Translations under genes and position numbers: made by a program
NCBI GenBank assembly: GCA_965657085.1
Contig: CBFHND010000002.1
Location: forward strand, 1-64,000
DNA length: 64,000 nt
Source of the DNA: CBFHND01 sp965657085
GTDB lineage: Bacteria; Pseudomonadota; Alphaproteobacteria; Rhodobacterales; Rhodobacteraceae
Direction of reading: 5' to 3'
The notes under the pieces: model-generated
Told to the model about the DNA's origin: nothing
Database searches by the model: none
The model's input: the letters and a program-made list of their open reading frames with translations, nothing else
Shown here: positions 1-7,574 of the stretch, one piece after another
Position numbering within the stretch: position 1 is the first letter of the stretch
How the letters are laid out: every line of letters starts with the position of its first letter

Positions 1-700
1 GTACACCGGTGCGAATGGCGGTCAGCACATCCGCCAATCGGCGGCGCGCGCCGTGGTGCATGCGCGGCGTGGCCGAGGCGATGGTGGGCAGGCCCAGCGC
101 CTTGGCCTGTGCTGCGATGCGATCCCATCCCTGCCTGTCCTGTCCGTCGTATTGCGGATGCAACATCACCTGCACCCGCCCCGGAGCCGTCTTTGCCAAA
201 GCCTGCGCCGCAGCGTGCCACGCCCCCTGCGGCCAGAGCAGCAGTTGCAGATCGTCCTGCCACGCGAGCAGGTCCTCCAACGTCAGATGGCACGCCCCCT
301 TTTCCGCACGCAGCCGCCCAAGGCTCAGCAATCGGCACAGATGCCGCCACCCTGCCCGGCCTTGCGGCAGAACGGTCACGGGCGGCGCATCGGACATGAC
401 GATGCGCGCACCGGGGATCAAACGCGGCGCATGGTCCGGCAGGCGCGGCGGGTCGGGCACATGATCGGGCTTTGGCGGGCCAATGGGGCTGTTGGCTGCG
501 TTCCAGTCCGCCCGCTCGGCCATCAGGCGCGACAGGGTGCGCGCTTGGGTGTGTGCCCGCACGATGCCCGCCACCGAATTGTCATCGGCAATCGCAATGG
601 CCTCCATCCCCAGAAACGCGGCACGGTCCATGTACTCCTCGGGGTGCGACGCCCCGGTGAGGAATGTGAAATTCGACGTGATCGACAGTTCGGCAAACAT
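1..700 (-). CDS. dnaE2: Error-prone DNA polymerase DnaE2 (ImuC), N-terminal part, cut by window edge
   Basis: Catalytic subunit of the damage-inducible mutagenic replicase (C-family polymerase) that works with ImuA/ImuB in translesion synthesis. Only about 233 N-terminal residues are visible; the rest lies beyond position 1. The start region reads MFAELSITSNFTFLTGASHP, the conserved opening of the DnaE2 PHP domain, followed by an AIADDNSVAGIVRAH block. I start at the ATG at 700 because family members begin directly before the YAEL/FAEL motif. An in-frame ATG at 754 would add 18 unconserved residues and would overlap a LexA-like site. Neither start has a clear Shine-Dalgarno sequence. No imuA or imuB lies upstream; the next gene is divergent. 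Family assignment is secure; the start is less so. Confidence 0.88.
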   Translation of the reverse strand, partial: MFAELSITSNFTFLTGASHPEEYMDRAAFLGMEAIAIADDNSVAGIVRAHTQARTLSRLMAERADWNAANSPIGPPKPDHVPDPPRLPDHAPRLIPGARIVMSDAPPVTVLPQGRAGWRHLCRLLSLGRLRAEKGACHLTLEDLLAWQDDLQLLLWPQGAWHAAAQALAKTAPGRVQVMLHPQYDGQDRQGWDRIAAQAKALGLPTIASATPRMHHGARRRLADVLTAIRTGV

Positions 701-735
701 GGGCACAGCAGATTCGGGGCAGATGGCTTTAGTAT

Positions 736-750
736 ATTCACCTTTTGTTC
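736..750. promoter_or_regulatory. Candidate LexA (SOS) box upstream of dnaE2
   Basis: The plus strand reads ATTC, seven bases, GTTC, one mismatch from the alphaproteobacterial LexA operator GTTC-N7-GTTC. It lies 36 bases before the preferred dnaE2 start at 700. SOS control of dnaE2 is established in several alphaproteobacteria; the assignment here rests on the motif and position only. Confidence 0.4.
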
Positions 751-830
751 TCATTTGAACCAAGTCTTGCACCCCCTTGCGTTTCAAGGCCATAACAGCA
801 TCCAGAGATTGCCAGCCAAGGACCACGCCG

Positions 831-1010
831 ATGACCATCCAAGCGCCCGAAACAAAGATCGTCGATCAGTACCGCGTGGCCTGTGACGGCGGCGAAGGCG
901 CTTTGGGGCATCCCCGTGTCTGGCTGCAAATTCCCAACGACACCGGCTGGGTCGAATGCCCCTATTGCGACTGCAAATACGTGCACAAGGACTTTGAAGG
1001 CAAAGTCTGA
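831..1010 (+). CDS. Small CHCC zinc-finger domain protein
   Basis: A 59-residue protein of the zf-CHCC family, related to the zinc-binding NDUFS6 subunit of complex I. Candidate zinc ligands are Cys18, His27, Cys43 and Cys46, the last two in the motif ECPYC. I start at the ATG at 831 because it is preceded by an AAGGA sequence and because family members begin a few residues before the DQYRVACDGG motif. The frame is open further upstream but without conservation. It sits alone between divergent dnaE2 and polA. Its cellular role is not established from sequence; a structural zinc-binding role near respiratory complex I is an inference from the family. Confidence 0.85.
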   Translation: MTIQAPETKIVDQYRVACDGGEGALGHPRVWLQIPNDTGWVECPYCDCKYVHKDFEGKV

Positions 1011-1119
1011 CCGCCCCTTCTTTTCTTCTGACCGGAAGAAATGAAGAGCGCGCACCCCGAACAATCTGGCACCTCCACAGACGCTGTGGCAAAAGGTGAA
1101 GACAGCAAGGGGAAGTGCA

Positions 1120-3921
1120 ATGAGCGAGACATTTGGCAAAGGGTGCCACCTGCACCTGATCGACGGTTCCGCGTTCATCTTTCGCGCCTATCACGCCCTG
1201 CCGCCGCTGACGCGCAAATCCGATGGGTTGCCCATTGGGGCGGTGGCCGGGTTCTGCAACATGCTGCACCGCTATGTCGAAGGCAATCATGGCCCCGATG
1301 CCCCCACACATGTCGCCGTGATCTTCGACAAGGGCAGTCACACCTTTCGCAATGACATGTACGACCTCTACAAGGCCAACCGCGAGGCCATGCCCGAAGA
1401 CCTGCGCCCACAGATCCCCCTGACCCGCGCTGCCACCGAGGCCTTCAACATCGCCTGCAAGGAGAAAGAGGGTTGGGAGGCCGATGACATCATTGCGACG
1501 CTGGCTGTACAAGCGCGGGCCGCAGGCGGGCGCTGCACCATCATCAGCAGCGACAAGGACCTGATGCAGTTGGTGGGTGACGGCGTCGAGATGCTGGATG
1601 CGATGAAGAACAACCGCATCGACCGCGATGGTGTGTTTGAAAAGTTCGGCGTCTACCCCGAGCGTGTGGTCGACGTGCAGGCCTTGGCCGGCGATAGCGT
1701 CGACAACGTGCCGGGCGCGCCCGGCATCGGGATCAAGACCGCCGCCTTGCTGATCAACGAATACGGCGATCTAGACACGCTGTTGGAGCGCGCCGGCGAG
1801 ATCAAGCAACCCAAACGCCGCGAAACCCTGATCGACCACGCTGACCAGATCCGCCTGAGCCGCGATCTGGTGAAGCTGGACGACGCCACGCCGCTCGACT
1901 TTACCATTGAAGACCTCGAGGTGCGGGACCCTGACCCCGAGACGCTCATGTCATTCCTTGCCGAGATGGAGTTTCGCACGCTGAGCCGCCGTATCGCGGA
2001 TCAACTTGGCGTCGAGGCACCGGTGATCGAAGACAAGACCCCGACCCCGGCAGACATGCCCGAAATGGAGGATGTGGCCTTTGACGCGGCAGGGTATGCG
2101 CAAGTCAAGACGGCCGAAGAGTTGCAGGCGTGGATCGACCAGATACACGAGCGCGGCTATGTGGCTGTCGACACCGAAACCACCGGCCTGAACGAAATGA
2201 CTGCCGATCTTGTGGGTATCTCGCTGGCGGTTGAGCCCGGGCAGGCCTGCTATATCCCGCTCATTCACAAGGCGGATGGGGGCGATGATCTTTTTGGATC
2301 CGACACGCTGGCCGAGGGGCAGATGCCGCTTGAGCAGTGCCTTGAGATGCTCAAGCCCGTTCTGGAGGACCCCAGCGTTCTGAAAATCGGCCAGAACATG
2401 AAATACGATGCCAAGATATTTGCCCAGATCGGCATCACCGTGGCGCCGATCGACGACACCATGCTCATGTCCTACGTGATGCACGGGGGCCTGCACGGGC
2501 ATGGTATGGACACGCTGTCTGAACGCTATCTCGGGCACACGCCGATCCCGATCAAGCCGCTTCTGGGCAGCGGCAAAAGCGCGATTACATTTGACCGCGT
2601 GCCGCTGGACAAGGCGGTCACCTATGCGGCAGAGGACGCCGATATCACTCTGCGGCTTTGGCAACTTCTGAAACCGCAGTTGCATCGCGCGCAGGTCACC
2701 CGCGTCTATGAAACGCTTGAGCGTCCCCTGGTGCCTGTACTGGCCGGGATGGAACGCTCGGGCATAAAGGTAGACCGCGACACCCTTAGCCGCATGTCAA
2801 ACGCCTTTGCCCAGAAGATGGCGGCGCTGGAAGCAGAAATTCACGAACTGGCGGGCCGCAAATTCAACGTGGGCAGCCCCAAGCAGTTGGGCGAAATCCT
2901 GTTTGATGAAATGGGCATCGAGGGCGGCAAGAAGGGCAAGACCGGGGCCTATGCCACCGGCGCGGACGTGCTCGAAGACCTTGCTACCGAACATGACTTG
3001 CCCGCCCGCGTTCTGGATTGGCGTCAACTGAGCAAGCTGAAGTCGACTTACACCGACGCATTGCAGGATCATATCAACGCGGACACGGGCCGCGTGCACA
3101 CATCCTACAGCATTGCAGGCGCGTCCACCGGGCGGCTGGCTTCAACCGATCCAAACCTGCAAAACATCCCGATCCGCACCGAAGAAGGCCGCCGCATCCG
3201 CGAGGCTTTTGTGGCCGAGACGGGCAAGAAACTGGTGGCGCTGGACTACAGCCAGATCGAGCTGCGCATTCTGGCGCATATCGCGGACATCCCGGCGCTG
3301 AAACAGGCCTTTGCCGACGGGCAGGACATTCATGCCATGACCGCATCCGAGATGTTCGACGTGCCCATGGACGAGATGACACCAGACATTCGCCGCCGCG
3401 CCAAGGCGATCAACTTTGGTGTGATCTACGGCATCAGCGGCTTTGGGTTGGCGCGCAATCTGCGCATCCCGCGGGGCGAAGCACAGGGGTTCATCGACCG
3501 CTATTTCGAACGGTTTCCCGGCATCCGCACCTACATGGACGACACCAAGGCTTTTGCAAAGGAACACGGCTACGTGCAAACCTTGTTCGGCCGCAAAATC
3601 CACACGCCCGAGATCGCGAGCAAGGGTCCGCGCGCCGGTTTTGCCGCCCGCGCCGCCATCAACGCACCAATTCAGGGCACGGCAGCCGACGTGATCCGCC
3701 GTGCGATGATCCGGATGCCGGATGCGATTGCAGACCTGCCTGCCAAGATGCTGCTTCAGGTCCACGATGAACTGCTGTTCGAAGTTGATCAGGGGTCCGA
3801 GGACGCCTTGATCGGGGTTGCGCGCGACATCATGGAGAACGCCGCCGATCCGGTGGTGAAGCTTGACGTGAAGCTGACGGCAGATGCCGGGGTCGGCGAC
3901 AACTGGGCCGAGGCGCATTGA
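1120..3921 (+). CDS. polA: DNA polymerase I
   Basis: Repair and Okazaki-fragment polymerase with 5'-3' exonuclease, 3'-5' exonuclease and polymerase domains. At 933 residues it has the full family length. The N-terminal FEN-like nuclease covers about residues 1-290. The proofreading domain keeps DTETTG near residue 350 and the YAAEDADIT block, so it should be active. Polymerase motif A (DYSQIELR, near 708), the O-helix region (RRRAKAINFGVIYG, near 763) and motif C (QVHDELLFEV, near 880) are intact. The start at 1120 follows an AAGGGGAAG ribosome site; the upstream in-frame ATG at 1096 adds eight unlikely residues. The stop overlaps the first codon of the decayed gene that follows. Confidence 0.97.
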   Translation: MSETFGKGCHLHLIDGSAFIFRAYHALPPLTRKSDGLPIGAVAGFCNMLHRYVEGNHGPDAPTHVAVIFDKGSHTFRNDMYDLYKANREAMPEDLRPQIPLTRAATEAFNIACKEKEGWEADDIIATLAVQARAAGGRCTIISSDKDLMQLVGDGVEMLDAMKNNRIDRDGVFEKFGVYPERVVDVQALAGDSVDNVPGAPGIGIKTAALLINEYGDLDTLLERAGEIKQPKRRETLIDHADQIRLSRDLVKLDDATPLDFTIEDLEVRDPDPETLMSFLAEMEFRTLSRRIADQLGVEAPVIEDKTPTPADMPEMEDVAFDAAGYAQVKTAEELQAWIDQIHERGYVAVDTETTGLNEMTADLVGISLAVEPGQACYIPLIHKADGGDDLFGSDTLAEGQMPLEQCLEMLKPVLEDPSVLKIGQNMKYDAKIFAQIGITVAPIDDTMLMSYVMHGGLHGHGMDTLSERYLGHTPIPIKPLLGSGKSAITFDRVPLDKAVTYAAEDADITLRLWQLLKPQLHRAQVTRVYETLERPLVPVLAGMERSGIKVDRDTLSRMSNAFAQKMAALEAEIHELAGRKFNVGSPKQLGEILFDEMGIEGGKKGKTGAYATGADVLEDLATEHDLPARVLDWRQLSKLKSTYTDALQDHINADTGRVHTSYSIAGASTGRLASTDPNLQNIPIRTEEGRRIREAFVAETGKKLVALDYSQIELRILAHIADIPALKQAFADGQDIHAMTASEMFDVPMDEMTPDIRRRAKAINFGVIYGISGFGLARNLRIPRGEAQGFIDRYFERFPGIRTYMDDTKAFAKEHGYVQTLFGRKIHTPEIASKGPRAGFAARAAINAPIQGTAADVIRRAMIRMPDAIADLPAKMLLQVHDELLFEVDQGSEDALIGVARDIMENAADPVVKLDVKLTADAGVGDNWAEAH

Positions 3922-4235
3922 CGAAGGCCACCCTCTCTACGTGGGCCGAGGTCAAGAACCTTGCGCTGGCGCTGGACTTGCGGAAGGTCGAGATCGCAGT
4001 CAGCTGGGGCAACGAGAACCTCAAGGCGCATGGCAAGATGTGGACATGGTGGAGCCCCTATATCGAGGTTGCGATTTTCAAGGGATCCCGTGATGAACGG
4101 GACACACGATGGCGGCCGACCCGGACCATCCCACACACCGATTTCTCTGACAGCGCTGCGTCCCATGGTCTTGGCGGGCCGTGCTACCTGCGCCAGCCAA
4201 GCGTGTCTTCGGTCGCGCCGTTTGGCGCATATTCC
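3918..4235 (+). pseudogene. Decayed MmcQ/YjbR-like gene
   Basis: The first 57 or so codons from the ATG at 3918 read well as an MmcQ/YjbR-like protein (for example VSWGNENLKAHGKMWTWWSP, then a block ending FKG near 4083). After DERDT near 4105 similarity stops in this frame. Short family-like pieces then appear in other frames: MAADPDH from 4109, SHGL near 4163, and WRAVLPAPAKRVF near 4175-4215. This pattern fits two or more frameshifts plus a small deletion. The remnant overlaps the 3' end of convergent hyi. Alternatively an aberrant 141-residue fusion protein could be made from this start, since the frame stays open to 4343. The frameshift reading is my inference. Confidence 0.5.
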
Positions 4236-4936
4236 GCTGCGATCCAACCATCGTATCCGCTGGCCTCAATCGCATCGAAGAGTGCCGCGAAATCCACCTC
4301 TCCCGTGCCCGGCGCGGTTCTATCCGGCGCATCGCCGATCTGAATGTGCCGGATCAGGGGGCGTGAGTCCTGAAAGGTCCCAACCGCATCACCCGTGATC
4401 ATCTGCGCGTGGTAGCTGTCGTATTGCAGGCCGATGTTGTCTGCGCCGACCTCCTCGAGCATCCGCACTGCGAGGTCGTAGCTGTCGAGGAAATATCCGG
4501 GCATGGCCACCGGGTTCAGCGGCTCAAGCGTCAGGGAGATGCCCTTTGGCGCGGTCTGTGCCGCATGGGCAAGATTGCGCACCATGGTGGCGTAGGCTTC
4601 AGGGCCTTCGGCTTTGCCCGACATCACGTGGATCATCGACACGCCAAGCGCCTGAGCATAGCGAAACGCGCGGCGCATATCGTGGGCAAAGCGCGCCTCG
4701 CCCCCCGGCACGGCGGCAAAGCCCCTGTCGCCACCCGTGTAATTGGGCGGCGGCGCGTTGATCAGCACCATTTGCAAACCATTGCGGCCCAAAGCGCGCT
4801 GGGTGTCCTTGGCAGGCACGTCATAGGGAAACAGAACCTCGACCGCCTCGAATCCTGCCGCCGCCGCGGCGTCAAATCGGTCAAGGTATGGCAGTTCGGG
4901 CCAGAGGTGGGACAGGTTGGCAGCGTAGCGGAACAT
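4184..4936 (-). CDS. hyi: Hydroxypyruvate isomerase family protein
   Basis: A 250-residue TIM-barrel sugar isomerase that interconverts hydroxypyruvate and tartronate semialdehyde in glyoxylate metabolism. The family pattern is clear from the start (MFRYAANLSHLWPELPYLDR), through LINAPPPNYTGGDRGFAA, the metal-binding glutamate region SLTLEPLNPVAMPGYF, NIGLQYDSYHAQ and the C-terminal GWIAAEYAPNG. Length equals the family norm. It is monocistronic as far as can be seen, with the decayed MmcQ-like gene running into its 3' end. Closely related 2-oxo-tetronate isomerases share this fold, so the exact substrate is inferred. Confidence 0.88.
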   Translation of the reverse strand: MFRYAANLSHLWPELPYLDRFDAAAAAGFEAVEVLFPYDVPAKDTQRALGRNGLQMVLINAPPPNYTGGDRGFAAVPGGEARFAHDMRRAFRYAQALGVSMIHVMSGKAEGPEAYATMVRNLAHAAQTAPKGISLTLEPLNPVAMPGYFLDSYDLAVRMLEEVGADNIGLQYDSYHAQMITGDAVGTFQDSRPLIRHIQIGDAPDRTAPGTGEVDFAALFDAIEASGYDGWIAAEYAPNGATEDTLGWRR

Positions 4937-5021
4937 GCCTAAAGGTGCACGTCTTGCGAGCGCAAGCCAAGCGCGAAAACAAAGCGCGTGCCGGAGTACA
5001 ACGGCGGGTCGTCGCCCGTTG

Positions 5022-5597
5022 TCAGGCTATTTCATCCGCTGGCAAAATCCCGAAGAACGCACCACCCGACCAAACACCGACCCAGCCGTCTTTCTCGACC
5101 GCCAAGTCAACCATCCGGTAAAAGCTTTTGCGGTCAATCAAGGCCTCAAGGTCCGCGCGGATCAGGATGTAGGGGGCCGGTTCGCCGGTTTCGGGGTCGT
5201 GGGCCACGCGGATCGGATGATCGGGGCCTGCCTTGGCGACGTCTTCAGTCTTGGTCACAAAGGTCAGCGTCTGGTCGGACCCCGCCCCCGCAGCATCGAA
5301 ATCCACCGCCAGAAACGGCGCGTCATCAACCGTGATGCCGACCTTCTCCACGGGGGTGACAAGGAAATATTTGCCGTTCTCGCGCTTCAGGATCGACGAG
5401 AACAGCTTGACCAGACCGGGCCTGCCAATTGGCGTGCCTTGATAGAACCATGTCCCGTCGCGCGCGATGCGCATGTCAAGATCGCCGCAGAACGGCGGGT
5501 TCCACAGATGGACCGGCGGCAATCCGCGTGTTTTCGTTGCCTGAATCGACGCCACAAGGCTGTCAGCGCTGGGTGTCACGTTCTTTTGTCCGCTCAT
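5022..5597 (-). CDS. DUF1285 domain-containing protein
   Basis: A 191-residue protein whose whole length fits the DUF1285 family: a PPVHLWNPPFCGDLDMRI opening, DGTWFYQGTPIGRPGLVKLF, and KYFLVTPVEKVGI. There is no signal peptide and no membrane segment, so it is probably cytosolic. Function is unknown; no catalytic motif is evident. It is transcribed divergently from moxR. Thirteen bases that include its start codon are duplicated 21 bases upstream (see the repeat), creating a decoy ATG. Confidence 0.85.
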   Translation of the reverse strand: MSGQKNVTPSADSLVASIQATKTRGLPPVHLWNPPFCGDLDMRIARDGTWFYQGTPIGRPGLVKLFSSILKRENGKYFLVTPVEKVGITVDDAPFLAVDFDAAGAGSDQTLTFVTKTEDVAKAGPDHPIRVAHDPETGEPAPYILIRADLEALIDRKSFYRMVDLAVEKDGWVGVWSGGAFFGILPADEIA

Positions 5598-5618
5598 GGG
5601 CTATATTTGTCCGCTCAT
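5585..5618. repeat. 13-bp direct repeat duplicating the start of the DUF1285 gene
   Basis: TTTGTCCGCTCAT occurs at 5585-5597 and again at 5606-5618, a period of 21 bases. On the minus strand the outer copy reads ATG AGC GGA CAA ATA TAG, a five-codon micro-ORF with the same four first codons as the real gene. It could act as an upstream ORF or be a trace of slippage. Confidence 0.7.
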
Positions 5619-5664
5619 TGCTTTTGCTATTTCGGGTTTGCGCGATACGTTGGATGATAACGCA

Positions 5665-5670
5665 TATAAT
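5665..5670 (+). promoter_or_regulatory. Candidate -10 element for moxR operon
   Basis: A perfect TATAAT lies 18 bases before the moxR start codon. No good -35 hexamer sits at the usual distance, and the resulting 5' leader would be very short, so this is only a candidate. Confidence 0.35.
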
Positions 5671-5688
5671 CTGTGAAGGTGAGATGTC

Positions 5689-6695
<1,007 letters not shown>

Positions 6696-6699
<4 letters not shown>

Positions 6700-7574
6700 C
6701 AGACCCCATCGCCCTTCGCAGCATGGCAGAGGCGCAGGCCGCGCGCCTGCCCGCCTTGCTTGCGCGGGCAGAGCATCTGGCCGGGGCCGTTCTGTTGGGC
6801 GAACACGGGCGCAGACGCGCGGGCATGGGCGATGATTTCTGGCAATATCGCCCCGCGCAACCGGGCGACAGCCGCCGCATGATCGACCACCGCCGCAGCG
6901 CCATGGGCGATCAGCAGTTCGTGCGTGAACGCGAATGGCAGATCGCGCAATCGGTCATGCTGTGGTGCGATCAGGGGGCGTCGATGCGTTTCACCAGCGA
7001 CGATGCCCTGCCGACCAAGGCAGGGCGGGCGCGGGTTTTGACTCTTGCGCTTGCCATTCTGCTGGTGCGCGGCGGTGAACGTGTGGGCCTGACCGGCACC
7101 CGCCTGCCCCCGCGCAGGGGCCGCGCGCAGGTGTTGCGCCTGGCCGAAATGCTGTCCGAAGACAGTGCCGAAGACTATGCCCCACCCGAACACCGCGCGA
7201 TGATCCCGCATGCGCGGGCCGTGTTCGTTTCGGATTTCATGGGGGATATCGCACAGGCGCGACTGGCGCTGACAAAAGCCGCAGATCGCGGCGTGCGCGG
7301 CGTTCTCTTGCATGTGCTGGACCCCAGCGAAGAGGTTTTTCCTTTTCGCGGACGTACCGTGTTCGAAAGTGTCGGCGGCACGTTGGAGCACGAAACCCTC
7401 AAGGCCAATGATCTGCGCGATCGCTATCTGGAACGTCTGGCCGCGCGAAAGGCCGAATTGCAGGACCTGTGCGCCCTCACAGGCTGGCAATATGGCCTGC
7501 ACCATACCGATAGCAGCGCCCAAAGTGGGCTGCTCTGGTTGTACCGCGCGATTGACAGCGGGGCGCGGGCATGA
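6696..7574 (+). CDS. DUF58 domain-containing protein
   Basis: A 292-residue partner of MoxR. The DUF58 core is visible: a DSRRMIDHRRSAMGDQQFVR region followed by EREWQIAQSVMLWCD, the position where the family shows a degenerate VWA-like fold. The GTG at 6696 is chosen as start because it overlaps the moxR stop (GTGA), a coupling repeated at the next junction. No membrane segments are seen, so it is probably cytosolic or membrane-associated through its partners. Function in the family is not settled; the operon suggests a MoxR-dependent role at the envelope. Confidence 0.88.

Noticed and set aside
747..760. GTTC-N6-GAAC inverted repeat before dnaE2 as the SOS box
   Set aside because: The known alphaproteobacterial LexA site is a direct repeat with seven bases between halves. 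The overlapping ATTC-N7-GTTC at 736-750 fits better.
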